A DNA stretch of 64,000 bases from NCBI RefSeq assembly GCF_030407435.1, contig NZ_JASDDK010000008.1:1-64000 (forward strand), given 5' to 3'. This document shows positions 26,443 through 35,445 of the stretch, one piece after another (the first letter of the stretch is position 1; each line of letters opens with the position of its first letter). Position numbers and translations under genes: made by a program. Origin of the DNA: Winogradskyella bathintestinalis. Lineage in GTDB: Bacteria; Bacteroidota; Bacteroidia; Flavobacteriales; Flavobacteriaceae. The notes under the pieces were generated by a model. It had not been told where the DNA came from, ran no database searches, and saw only the letters and a program-made list of their open reading frames with translations.

Positions 26443-28386
26443 ATGAGAGATATTTTATTTTTATTCGCGGTCTGCGCTACTTTTTTATGTGCCTCCCAAA
26501 ATTACGATATCGGTATGGCCGTTCATAAAAATGAATTGAAAGCGACAACATACGCTAAAGATTCCACTGCAAATGCTGTAGTTATATATGACTATGGTAA
26601 TAGTTTTGTGAATGAGAAAACCTTTTGGCTCAACGTGGAAGTAGAACAAAAAATTAAAATTTTAAGACCAGAAGGTATTGCCCGGGGTGAGTTTGAAATT
26701 AAACTTTATAAAGGGAAATCTTCAAAAGAAAAGATCGATGATATTAAAGGAACCACCTATAATTTAGAAAATGGAAAAATTGTAAAATCACATTTAACGA
26801 AAAACGCTATTTTCGAAATAGAAAATGACAATTATACCTTAGTTAAATTTGTATTACCTAATCTAAAGATAGGGAGTATAATAACGATAAGCTATACTAC
26901 AAAATCACGATTTATGTCTAAATATCAGCCTTGGTATTTTCAGAGTATTGATCCTGTGATGTATAGCGAATACAATACAAGTATTCCAGGGAATTATAAT
27001 TATCATGTAAAGTTAGTTGGAGAAATTTCATTAGATACCAATGAGTCTATCATAAAGCGCAATTGTTTAGATGCTGGTAGAGGCGCTTATGCGCATTGTT
27101 CCGTTAATAAATATGTGATGACAGATATTCCTGCTTATAAGCCCGAGGGATTTACAACGACATCCCGTAATTATATGGCTAGAATTGAGTATGAACTAAG
27201 TGTTTTTAAAGGTTTTGATGGCAGTGTTGATAAAATCACCAAAACTTGGAGAGATGCTGACAACGAACTTAAAACAGACTTAAATTTTGGAAGACAGTTG
27301 GGCAAAAAAGGTCTGGTTAAAAATTTATTGCCTGCTGAGATATCGTCAATTGATAATCCATTAGAAAAAGCTAATAGAATATATCAATATGTTCTTAATA
27401 ATTATAAATGGAACGGTAAATCTGAACGCTACGATGTATCGTTAAAATCGCTCATAAAAGAAAAAACAGGTAGTGCTTTTGAAATCAACTTATTACTAGC
27501 CAACCTCTTGTCTTATGAGGATATTGACGTGTTTCCAGTATTAATGTCTACAAGAGAAAATGGATTAGTGACGAGATTATTTCCAGTACTTTCGGAATTT
27601 AACTACGTGATATTAAAGGTAATAATTGATAATATAACGTATTATCTAGATGCCACTAATTCGTATCGTTCTTTTGGGGAATTACCATTTAGAGCGCTAA
27701 ACCAATACGGACGACTCATTGATTTTGATGAAGGAAGTGATTGGGAAGATATTGAGGTCACCGAAATTTCTTCGAGAACGCATCGTATTGCATTTTCTTC
27801 TTTTGAAGATGATGAATTTTACGGCACTATTGAGAGTGGATATAGTGGTTACCATTCGCACGGGCCAAAACAGCAATTCGATGAGAATGCGTCAGCCTAC
27901 TTTAATCAAAAAGCAAACAACCTCACAGATATTAATATTGAAAATCACGAAGTTTTAGATTTTGACAAAACCAAATCTACCTTCAACGAAAAAATGGATA
28001 TTTCATTAACACCCGAGTTTATAGGTAATAAAATTTACCTCAACCCATTTATTCTTAAGTTTTTTGATGAAAATCCATTTAAATTACAAGAGCGCACCTA
28101 CCCCATTGACTTTGGTTACAAAGACAGTTATTCATATAGCATGAAAATTAATCTTGATAATTTAGTGGCTAGCGAACTACCAGAATCTGTTACCTTTACC
28201 TTGCCCAATAACGCAGGTCGGTTATTATTTAATATAAAATTAGTGGATAATGACCTCTTAATTTTCTTTAAAGCTTACTTTCATCAATCAATTTATAATC
28301 CAAATTATTACCCTTATTTAAAAGAATTTATGAATAAGGTTGTAGAACTTCAAAACAATACCCTAATTGTCTTAGAAAAACAATAG
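26443..28386 (+). CDS. DUF3857 / transglutaminase-like exported protein
   Basis: A 647-residue protein with a signal peptide (ILFLFAVCATFLCASQ). The DUF3857 beta domain comes first (DYGNSFVNEKTFWLNVEVEQKIKIL, FELYKG-type repeat). A transglutaminase-like domain follows (YQYVLNNYKWNG, TGSAFEINLLLANLLSYEDIDVFPVLMSTRENG, TYYLDATN). The usual active Cys position reads SAFEIN, with no Cys, so I infer loss of catalysis. The C-terminal third matches the DUF3858 region. Periplasmic, function unknown. It starts 5 bp after the nuclease gene and ends 24 bp before the channel gene. Confidence 0.88.
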   Translation: MRDILFLFAVCATFLCASQNYDIGMAVHKNELKATTYAKDSTANAVVIYDYGNSFVNEKTFWLNVEVEQKIKILRPEGIARGEFEIKLYKGKSSKEKIDDIKGTTYNLENGKIVKSHLTKNAIFEIENDNYTLVKFVLPNLKIGSIITISYTTKSRFMSKYQPWYFQSIDPVMYSEYNTSIPGNYNYHVKLVGEISLDTNESIIKRNCLDAGRGAYAHCSVNKYVMTDIPAYKPEGFTTTSRNYMARIEYELSVFKGFDGSVDKITKTWRDADNELKTDLNFGRQLGKKGLVKNLLPAEISSIDNPLEKANRIYQYVLNNYKWNGKSERYDVSLKSLIKEKTGSAFEINLLLANLLSYEDIDVFPVLMSTRENGLVTRLFPVLSEFNYVILKVIIDNITYYLDATNSYRSFGELPFRALNQYGRLIDFDEGSDWEDIEVTEISSRTHRIAFSSFEDDEFYGTIESGYSGYHSHGPKQQFDENASAYFNQKANNLTDINIENHEVLDFDKTKSTFNEKMDISLTPEFIGNKIYLNPFILKFFDENPFKLQERTYPIDFGYKDSYSYSMKINLDNLVASELPESVTFTLPNNAGRLLFNIKLVDNDLLIFFKAYFHQSIYNPNYYPYLKEFMNKVVELQNNTLIVLEKQ

Positions 28387-28410
28387 ATTTACTTTTAGTA
28401 CTTTTAGAAT

Positions 28411-29283
28411 ATGGAATCTTACGGGAAATATAATTGGAAAACTAAACTTCATGAAATTATTTATGAAGCGGATACTCCTGCCGGAAAATTATTCGACGTC
28501 GTTCTTCTTATAGTCATAGTTGCCAGTATTATTTTGGTAATGCTTGAAAGTATTAAAAGTTTTGATGAACGATTTCACTCATTTTTAGATATTTCTGAAT
28601 GGGTTATTACCATATTATTTACTATCGAGTATATATTAAGAATTATTACGGTAAAGAAACCTTTAAAATACATTACAAGTTTTTACGGTATAATCGATTT
28701 ATTATCGACCATACCAAAATATTTATCGCTGATATTTATTGGTACCCATGCCTTGGTTGCACTAAGAGCTTTGCGCTTGTTAAGAATTTTTAGAATTCTA
28801 AAATTGGTTCGTTTTATGGGGGCATCCAATCAGTTATCGAGTGCTCTAAAAGCAAGTAGAGTAAAAATTTCGGTATTTTTATTTGCTGTAATTATTGCGG
28901 CTACAATTTTTGGTACCATTATGTATTTGGTTGAAGGTGAAGAAAATGGATTTAATAATATTCCGAAAAGTATATATTGGTGTATCGTAACCTTAACCAC
29001 CGTAGGTTTTGGAGATATTGCGCCACAAACACCCTTAGGACAATTTATCGCTACGCTTATAATGATTTTGGGTTACGGTATTATAGCCGTGCCCACAGGC
29101 ATTGTATCTGCAGAATATACTAAAGCTTCGGACACTGATTCTAGCAAAAAATTATCGGATGAAGAACATAAGCATGTCAATACCGTTATAAAAAATACGC
29201 AGTCTTGCATTAATTGTTTAGCCACAAAACATAAAGATGATGCTATATTCTGTAGGAAATGCGGAAGTAAATTAAGAATATGA
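28411..29283 (+). CDS. Voltage-gated-type potassium channel with C-terminal zinc ribbon
   Basis: A 290-residue six-helix membrane protein. S1 is VVLLIVIVASIILVMLES; S4 is a charged helix (ALRALRLLRIFRILKLVRFM) with Arg/Lys every third residue. The selectivity filter TTVGFGD (TVGFGD 197-202) lies between S5 and S6 (FIATLIMILGYGIIAVPTG). After S6 a short linker leads to a zinc ribbon with C266, C269, C281 and C284. Family role: K+-selective channel in the cytoplasmic membrane. The stop overlaps the miaA start (ATGA), implying translational coupling. Confidence 0.93.
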   Translation: MESYGKYNWKTKLHEIIYEADTPAGKLFDVVLLIVIVASIILVMLESIKSFDERFHSFLDISEWVITILFTIEYILRIITVKKPLKYITSFYGIIDLLSTIPKYLSLIFIGTHALVALRALRLLRIFRILKLVRFMGASNQLSSALKASRVKISVFLFAVIIAATIFGTIMYLVEGEENGFNNIPKSIYWCIVTLTTVGFGDIAPQTPLGQFIATLIMILGYGIIAVPTGIVSAEYTKASDTDSSKKLSDEEHKHVNTVIKNTQSCINCLATKHKDDAIFCRKCGSKLRI

Positions 29284-30185
29284 CTAAAATTCTTATTTCC
29301 ATTGTTGGACCTACAGCCATCGGTAAAACGGCTTTAAGTATAAAATTAGCCCAACATTTTAATTCTGAAATTATTTCTGCAGACTCACGTCAGTTTTATA
29401 AGGAAATGTCTATTGGAACAGCGGTACCATTTGAAGACGAGTTGGATGCCTCACCACATCACTTCATTCAGAATACATCTATTAATACGTATTATAACGT
29501 CGGGGATTTTGAACGTGATGCCATTTCTAAAATAAAAAAACTGCATAACAAAAATCCATTCGTGGTAATGGTGGGAGGTTCTGGCTTGTATGTAAAAGCC
29601 GTAACCAAAGGACTGGACTATTTTCCTGAAGTGGATGCTAATATAAGAACGCAACTTAATCATCAGTTTGAAAATAAGGGAATTGCGTATTTACAAGAAA
29701 AGCTCAAAACTTTAGACCTTACAGCTTACGAGACTATTGCTATTGATAACCCACAACGTGTTATTAGAGCTTTAGAAATTTGCATTGGTACGGAAAAACC
29801 ATACTCTTCTTTTCTTACCAATTCAGACAAAAATCGGGAATTTAAAACGATCTCTATAGGGCTAAATGCAGAGCGTTCCATTATCTATGATAGAATTAAT
29901 AGACGCGTAGATATAATGATAGAAAACGGCTTATTAGATGAAGTAAAAGCCTTATTACCTTATAGGAATCTTAATGCCCTGAACACCGTTGGCTATAAAG
30001 AGTTATTTCAATATTTTGATGGGAATTGGACCTTAGAATTTGCCATTTCAGAAATAAAAAAGAATACAAGACGCTTTGCAAAACGCCAACTCACTTGGTT
30101 TAGAAAAGATGATTCCATTAGGTGGTTTGATTTTAAAACTGATGTTGATGAAATTATAACCTACATCAATTCACAGATTAATTAA
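29280..30185 (+). CDS. miaA: tRNA dimethylallyltransferase MiaA
   Basis: A 301-residue enzyme that adds dimethylallyl to A37 of tRNAs reading UNN codons. Seen: P-loop GPTAIGKT (10-17), ISADSRQFYKEMSIGTA (with catalytic Asp), PHHFIQ, VMVGGSGLYVKAV, DNPQRVIRALEI, NTVGYKE and RRFAKRQLTWFRKD. Length is normal. It overlaps the channel gene by 4 bp (ATGA). Last gene of the plus-strand run 24356-30185. Confidence 0.97.
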   Translation: MTKILISIVGPTAIGKTALSIKLAQHFNSEIISADSRQFYKEMSIGTAVPFEDELDASPHHFIQNTSINTYYNVGDFERDAISKIKKLHNKNPFVVMVGGSGLYVKAVTKGLDYFPEVDANIRTQLNHQFENKGIAYLQEKLKTLDLTAYETIAIDNPQRVIRALEICIGTEKPYSSFLTNSDKNREFKTISIGLNAERSIIYDRINRRVDIMIENGLLDEVKALLPYRNLNALNTVGYKELFQYFDGNWTLEFAISEIKKNTRRFAKRQLTWFRKDDSIRWFDFKTDVDEIITYINSQIN

Positions 30186-30292
30186 GATATAGATCTCTGA
30201 TTTTAAATTTATTTTTCGAAGTAGAATATTTCCAATTATGGTTAAACTAATTAAACCTAAATCATTCTTAGAAATTATTTTTATTTAATAAA

Positions 30293-30320
30293 AAAATCCA
30301 GCTCAAAAGAACTGGATTTT
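30293..30320. terminator. Bidirectional terminator between miaA and the response-regulator gene
   Basis: AAAATCCAG (30293-30301) and CTGGATTTT (30312-30320) form a 9-bp stem with a 10-base loop. The T run is longer on the minus strand (seven), so it mainly ends the minus-strand operon. Confidence 0.8.
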
Positions 30321-30346
30321 CACTAATTATGTAAAAAGGTTGAGTA

Positions 30347-31057
30347 TTATTTATCTCCATTAATTACTAGTCTAAAGCCTTCCCCATGGATGTTTAAAAT
30401 TTCAACATTCGGATCTGGCTTTAAATATTTACGCAATTTGGCTATGTAAACATCCATACTACGAGATGTAAAATAATTATCGTCTCTCCAAATTTTGGTT
30501 AAAGCTAGTTCTCGCGGCATTAAGTCATTTTCATGTAGTGCCAATAATCGTAATAATTCGTTTTCTTTAGGAGAAAGTTTAGAAGGATCACCTCCATCGA
30601 ATTTTAAAAATCTTAATTTCGAATTAAGATCGAAACGACCTATTTTAAATTCAAATTGTTTACTATCAGCAACCGTGTCCGTAGCTTTACGCTGCATTAT
30701 AGCTTTAATTTTCATTAATAACACTTCGCTATCAAACGGTTTGTTAAGATAATCATCAGCCCCTACTTTATAGCCCTTAAGAACATCTTCCTTCATGGCC
30801 TTAGCGGTTAAGAAAATAATTGGTACATCAGTGTTTTTCTCTCTTATTTCTTTCGCTAACGTAAAACCATCTTTATACGGCATCATTACATCTAAAATAC
30901 AAAGATCAAAATCATCTTTCTTGAACTTTTCAAAGCCTTCCATACCATTTTTTGCATGGATAACATCGTAATCGTTCATCATTAAATAATCTTTTAAAAC
31001 CGTTCCAAAATTTGGATCGTCTTCAACTAAAAGTATTTTTTTATTTTGCTCTTCCAT
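30347..31057 (-). CDS. OmpR/PhoB-family response regulator (RprY-like)
   Basis: A 236-residue regulator. The receiver has the acidic pocket E12-D13-D14, phospho-acceptor D56 in LCILDVMMPYKDG, and the conserved Thr (PIIFLTAKA) and Lys (LNKPFDSE). The C-terminal winged helix is typical: LSPKENELLRLLALHENDLMPRELALTKIW, SRSMDVYIAKLRKYL, ILNIHGEGFRL. It is encoded 10 bp downstream of its kinase and is presumably phosphorylated by it at the membrane. It resembles the RprY group of Bacteroidetes; the regulon is not visible. Confidence 0.93.
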   Translation of the reverse strand: MEEQNKKILLVEDDPNFGTVLKDYLMMNDYDVIHAKNGMEGFEKFKKDDFDLCILDVMMPYKDGFTLAKEIREKNTDVPIIFLTAKAMKEDVLKGYKVGADDYLNKPFDSEVLLMKIKAIMQRKATDTVADSKQFEFKIGRFDLNSKLRFLKFDGGDPSKLSPKENELLRLLALHENDLMPRELALTKIWRDDNYFTSRSMDVYIAKLRKYLKPDPNVEILNIHGEGFRLVINGDK

Positions 31058-31067
31058 AATTCGTTAT

Positions 31068-32636
31068 TTATGATATTAATGGCATCTTTATAATAAAAGT
31101 ACTGCCTTTTCCTTTTTCACTTTCTACGGCTATATGACCTTGATGATCATCCACTATACGTTTTACATATGCTAAACCTAGTCCGTGTCCTTTAACATTG
31201 TGCACATTACCGGTGTGTTCTCTATAAAATTTTTCGAACACACGTTTTGCAACTGCCTTCGACATTCCGTTACCTTGGTCCTTTATTTTCACTATAATGT
31301 TGTGACCTATGTTTTCGGAATATACATCAATGATTGGTGCTTCATCCGAATATTTTATGGCATTATCTAATATATTAACGAGTACATTTGTAAAATGTGT
31401 TTCGTTGGCTAAAACAGAAGAGCGCTCAGCATCGAGATGTAAATTAATGGCTCCTTGTCTGTCTTCAACTATAAGTTCTACATGGGTTATCGCATCTTCA
31501 ATTAAGTCGTGCAACTCATGCCTTTCCTTACTTATATTTAATTCATTTTTTTCTAATTTAGAAATACGTAGTACATTTTCAACTTGCGCGTGCATACGTT
31601 TATTTTCTTCCTTAATCATTCCTAAATAACGCTTTACTTTTTCTTGGTCATTTAGTATTTTAGGATTTTTAATTGAGTCTAAAGCCAGATTGATTGTAGC
31701 GATTGGTGTTTTAAACTCGTGCGTCATATTATTAATAAAATCTGTCTTAATTTGTGAAATTTGACGTTGCTTAATTAATTGATAAATGGCACTAGTATAA
31801 GCAATTATTATAATACTAGTGAATATTATGGATAGCACAATCATCCATAGAATGGAGGACAATAAGTACTTTTTTCTTTCTGTAAAATCTACCCAAAGAT
31901 TATAACTGCTTTCAAAATCGTTATCTAAAAAAATTGGTACTCCGTAAGCTTCATTGGTCATTTCGAAATTTGAGGATTGCACTTTAGTAGCTAAATCATC
32001 ATCGTAAATGGCAAATTCAAAATCTAAATCTATACCTTCATTTTTTAACTCTCTTCTCAACAACGTTTTAATTTCTGTCGCTGTAATTCTTCTATAAACA
32101 GGTTTATCCTTTAATAACGTTTTAATAGATTCTTCATAAGCATGTTTATCGAGTTCACCTAATGTAGAAAATTCCCGTAAGCTTGTTTCCGGACTTACTC
32201 TTTTAACACCATCAATAGTGGTGGCATTATAATAATCAGTAACGCGTTCGCTATATAGTTTACTTATGTTAAAACTATCAGCGTCTATTTCAGAGAACAT
32301 AGAAGGAACCTTGTAAAGCTCCTCAAAAACGGTATTACGATGTACTATAGTTTTATCACTTATATCATCTTCCGTAGCAATAAATAATTGCTTTATAATA
32401 GATGAATTTACCTTATGATCATTACTCAAGTAAGGTTGCAATTTCTTATAATATTCTCTAAATTCGTTTTTTTCAATAGAATTAGAGACATAACTTAAGG
32501 AACGCTTTACACTTCTCGTAAAATTATTATCCTCATTTTCTATACTATTATTTATAAAAAATGATTGTACAAAAATTATACCTATGAGTGACAAACTCAT
32601 TAAGGCTATCAATAACACAAATAGCTTTTTGCCCAT
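31068..32636 (-). CDS. Membrane sensor histidine kinase (RprX-like)
   Basis: A 522-residue kinase. It has an N-terminal TM (LFVLLIALMSLSLIGIIFVQSF), a periplasmic sensor of about 230 residues (FTRSVKRSLSYVSNSI onward), and a second TM (LSSILWMIVLSIIFTSIIIIAY). HisKA has H306 in NMTHEFKTP, followed by HATPase_c with LVNILDNAIKYSD (N box), IKDQGNGMS (G1) and KGHGLGLAYVK (G2). No clear HAMP domain. It pairs with the regulator 10 bp downstream. Ligand unknown. Confidence 0.93.
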   Translation of the reverse strand: MGKKLFVLLIALMSLSLIGIIFVQSFFINNSIENEDNNFTRSVKRSLSYVSNSIEKNEFREYYKKLQPYLSNDHKVNSSIIKQLFIATEDDISDKTIVHRNTVFEELYKVPSMFSEIDADSFNISKLYSERVTDYYNATTIDGVKRVSPETSLREFSTLGELDKHAYEESIKTLLKDKPVYRRITATEIKTLLRRELKNEGIDLDFEFAIYDDDLATKVQSSNFEMTNEAYGVPIFLDNDFESSYNLWVDFTERKKYLLSSILWMIVLSIIFTSIIIIAYTSAIYQLIKQRQISQIKTDFINNMTHEFKTPIATINLALDSIKNPKILNDQEKVKRYLGMIKEENKRMHAQVENVLRISKLEKNELNISKERHELHDLIEDAITHVELIVEDRQGAINLHLDAERSSVLANETHFTNVLVNILDNAIKYSDEAPIIDVYSENIGHNIIVKIKDQGNGMSKAVAKRVFEKFYREHTGNVHNVKGHGLGLAYVKRIVDDHQGHIAVESEKGKGSTFIIKMPLIS

Positions 32637-32708
32637 CAGTCAAATTTAACATTTTAACATTTAGTATAAATTAGGTTTAACCTAACGTTAACAAATGAAT
32701 TACCTTAT

Positions 32709-33299
32709 TTATTGATGAATTTTTTCTAGTAGCGCTTTATGAATTTTAAACGCCTGAATCTTAGCTTCATCGATATCGTTATTTTCAATAACAAAATCTG
32801 AATGTTTTACTTTTTCAGCATCAGACCATTGATTTTTAATAATAGATTTTATTTTTTCCATGGATACATTATCCCGCTGCATTACCCGTTCTATTCTTAA
32901 ATGTTGGTCTGCTATTACCGTAATGATGTAATTATATTGATTTTGTAGATTATTCTCAAAAATAATTGCGGCCTCTTTTATAACGTAATCCGAATTTTGC
33001 TTTTTAAGCCATCTCTTAAAATGTGAAGCCACTTTAGGATGCACAATGGCGTTCATTTTTGCTAGTAAATGCTTATCATTAAAAATTCTTGAAGATAAAT
33101 ACGGTCTATTTAATTGATTATTCTCGTAGGCATCTTCACCAAACAATACTATGAGTTTTCGGCGAATAACTTTTGAGCGGTTCATCAATGCTTTAGCTTC
33201 ATCATCCGCTATATAAATTGGTATTCCAAGCGAATGAAAATAGTTGAGAATTGTGGTTTTTCCACTACCAATGCCCCCTGTTAATCCAACTACTACCAT
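32709..33299 (-). CDS. coaE: Dephospho-CoA kinase
   Basis: A 196-residue P-loop kinase making CoA from dephospho-CoA and ATP. P-loop GGIGSGKT (8-15) follows the VVVGLT strand; the LIDIVH-like region reads AIVHPKVASHF, then VIKEAAIIFE and a C-terminal helix. Length fits CoaE. It lies 1 bp after the stop of the upstream YbbR gene and 72 bp before the kinase gene, within one minus-strand operon. Confidence 0.95.
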   Translation of the reverse strand: MVVVGLTGGIGSGKTTILNYFHSLGIPIYIADDEAKALMNRSKVIRRKLIVLFGEDAYENNQLNRPYLSSRIFNDKHLLAKMNAIVHPKVASHFKRWLKKQNSDYVIKEAAIIFENNLQNQYNYIITVIADQHLRIERVMQRDNVSMEKIKSIIKNQWSDAEKVKHSDFVIENNDIDEAKIQAFKIHKALLEKIHQ

Positions 33300-33300
33300 A

Positions 33301-34263
33301 TTATAATTTAATAAATTCGATGCGTTTTTGTTTGATATTTACATGTTTTACAAAATCTGGTTTCTTAATAACTTTTGGCACCAAATAGGTTTGCTGTGCA
33401 ACTAAGTCCGCATAATCACAAGCCACTTTAAAATCTGAAGCTTTAATAGCGTTGTAATACTCTAAGTCTACATAATAAGCGACATTTACTGTTTTAGGAA
33501 AGTAATTTATTATAATATCTTGAGGTTGGTTACTTATGGTAATAGGAACCTCAACGATGCCCTCAGTAAATCGAGCAACTTTTCCACTGACTTTGACTTC
33601 TTTCGGAAAAACTTCAATGTTTTCAAAACTTGAAATATCAAGTTTCACTGTATTTAAAATATCGTTCTTAACATCATTCATTATTAGTGCTTCTGTTACA
33701 ACTGAATCTATTTTATTCACTTCAGATGTTGCCCCTACTATTTTTACACTATCTATATTAAATGTAAAATTTTCTTTTAGATCATAACCAACAGCATAAT
33801 TTACTTCTTTTTTAAGAGATACCGGAACCAATTTTGAGGCCCGTGTAGCATATGCTATTAAAAGCGTATCTGGCAGTACTGAGATTAAGTTGTATGCATT
33901 GCTCAACTGATTTTCAATTAAGAATTTATGTTTTTGAACATCGAACTTAAAATAATCTGATTTTTTACTCACATCGGTTTTAGAATCCACCACTAATTCC
34001 TTATAATTTTGAAATATTAAAGGCAATAGAGAAAAACCTTTAGCTTCCACATACGCATATATAAAATTGGCAGAATCGTTTTCAATTAAAATTTCATTTT
34101 CAACATTGATTAAATTTACTTTTAATTTTATAGTTTGTTTATAATCATTTGATAATTTAGAAATGATTAGAAACACAAAAGCAATCATAAAAAATAGACT
34201 AAACTGCTTAACGCTTCTATTTTTAAAGTAATCTCGTATGTTAAATTTCTTCTTAGTGGTCAT
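33301..34263 (-). CDS. YbbR-like (CdaR-like) membrane protein
   Basis: A 320-residue protein with a basic cytosolic N terminus, one TM (QFSLFFMIAFVFLIISKL, about 20-37) and an extracytoplasmic part of YbbR-type beta repeats (VSLKKEVNYAVGYDLKENFTF; VEVPITISNQPQDIIINYFPKTVNVAYYVD). YbbR/CdaR regulates diadenylate cyclase CdaA in Firmicutes. Here no cyclase gene is adjacent, so that role is not shown. It is located between a glycosyltransferase (6-bp gap) and coaE (1-bp gap). Confidence 0.85.
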   Translation of the reverse strand: MTTKKKFNIRDYFKNRSVKQFSLFFMIAFVFLIISKLSNDYKQTIKLKVNLINVENEILIENDSANFIYAYVEAKGFSLLPLIFQNYKELVVDSKTDVSKKSDYFKFDVQKHKFLIENQLSNAYNLISVLPDTLLIAYATRASKLVPVSLKKEVNYAVGYDLKENFTFNIDSVKIVGATSEVNKIDSVVTEALIMNDVKNDILNTVKLDISSFENIEVFPKEVKVSGKVARFTEGIVEVPITISNQPQDIIINYFPKTVNVAYYVDLEYYNAIKASDFKVACDYADLVAQQTYLVPKVIKKPDFVKHVNIKQKRIEFIKL

Positions 34264-34269
34264 TTATAT

Positions 34270-35271
34270 TTAAAAAAATAGATGAGGAAATGATGTTTCG
34301 GGTTTTCGACCTAAAACCACCAAATAATAGGTTGATTTTAAAAACCCATAGCCGTAGCCAAAAAATTGAATTATTATGGCTAATAATGCCTGAAATGCAA
34401 CCACAATATTTTGATTTGAAATTAAAGCTAATATAAATGCTAACCCAAAATATAAACTGTATAAATATAATAGAAAATTAATTTGAAACCACGTTAAAAT
34501 AATCGCTGCTAAAAGCCCTAAGCTAAATAATGTAGGAAACCAATATATAATACTTTTAGAATTGGGATGCCATTGGTTGAGAATTGGTCTTACCATCCCA
34601 AATTTATTAACTTGCTTATAAAACTTTGACCAAGATATACGACGTTTATGAAAAACTACAGCAGATTCAATAAGTGTAGTTTTAAATCCTAACTGATGTA
34701 ATCGTAAAGACAAATCTGGATCTTCACCCGGATGTATTTTACCAAAACCTCCAGAAGCTAGGAATGCTTTTTTAGATAGGCCCATATTAAAACTTCGGGG
34801 CTGAAAGTCGTCAACTTTCCGTTTTCCACCTCTTATACCTCCTGTAGTTATAAATGAAGTCATGGCAAAGTTTATAGCTTTCTGAAGATTTGAAAACGAA
34901 CTATGCGCAGCATCCGGACCACCGAAACAATCGTAATAGGTATTAGACAAGAAGGTTTTTACTTCAGTTAAATAATTGGACGGTAGCAAAACATCTGAGT
35001 CTAAAATAATAAAATAGTTGCCTTTAGCTTTTTGCATACCATAATTTCTCGAATCTCCTGGACCAGAATTCGGTTTGAAATAATATGAAATATCAAGCTC
35101 ATCTTTAAATTGGGCAACGATTTGTTCTGAGGTTTCGGTTGAACCATCTTCAACAATTACAATTTCAAATTTATGTTGACCTTCAAAATTTAAAAAACTC
35201 TCTAAGAGTTCACTTATTTCGTCTGGTCTATTGAACACAGGAATAATAAAAGAAAAATCAATTGTATTCAT
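34270..35271 (-). CDS. Family 2 glycosyltransferase, membrane-associated
   Basis: From ATG 35271 the protein has 333 residues. An upstream ATG at 35295 would add eight residues, but the -7 promoter box lies inside that stretch, so 35271 is preferred. GT-A fold: FSFIIPVFNRPDEI, IVIVEDGSTE, then a DxD-like site (ILDSDVLLP), GGFGKIHPGEDPDLSLRL with acceptor-side acids, and KRRISW. The C-terminal end holds two or more TM segments. Substrate unknown. It heads the five-gene minus-strand operon. Confidence 0.9.
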   Translation of the reverse strand: MNTIDFSFIIPVFNRPDEISELLESFLNFEGQHKFEIVIVEDGSTETSEQIVAQFKDELDISYYFKPNSGPGDSRNYGMQKAKGNYFIILDSDVLLPSNYLTEVKTFLSNTYYDCFGGPDAAHSSFSNLQKAINFAMTSFITTGGIRGGKRKVDDFQPRSFNMGLSKKAFLASGGFGKIHPGEDPDLSLRLHQLGFKTTLIESAVVFHKRRISWSKFYKQVNKFGMVRPILNQWHPNSKSIIYWFPTLFSLGLLAAIILTWFQINFLLYLYSLYFGLAFILALISNQNIVVAFQALLAIIIQFFGYGYGFLKSTYYLVVLGRKPETSFPHLFF

Positions 35272-35277
35272 ATCATA

Positions 35278-35285
35278 CAAAGATA
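35278..35285 (-). promoter_or_regulatory. -7 box TATCTTTG of the glycosyltransferase operon
   Basis: Exact TAnnTTTG on the minus strand, 6 bp before the ATG at 35271; same box and same 6-bp spacing as smpB. A leaderless transcript is implied. No good -33 TTG. Confidence 0.45.
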
Positions 35286-35387
35286 AATAAACCAATCAGA
35301 AATTTTAAAAGTTAACACAGCTTTAAATTCACAATATATTAGTTTATAAAAGTGAGATAGATGGGTAAAGCAATGTTTTTAGGATAT

Positions 35388-35415
35388 AAAAAAAAGCCGC
35401 TATAAATATAGCGGC
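35388..35415 (-). terminator. Terminator of the fibronectin-type T9SS cargo gene
   Basis: GCCGCTATA (35396-35404) and TATAGCGGC (35407-35415) form a 9-bp stem. On the minus strand eight T follow (A run 35388-35395). It lies 31 bp downstream of the stop codon. Confidence 0.85.
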
Positions 35416-35445
35416 CTTTTAAAATATGGTGTATGGATAAGAGTA

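Noticed and set aside
30185..31068. Prophage, insertion sequence or tRNA searched for near the strand switch
   Set aside because: No transposase, integrase, inverted ends or cloverleaf-like GTTCGAATC string was seen here or elsewhere in the window.
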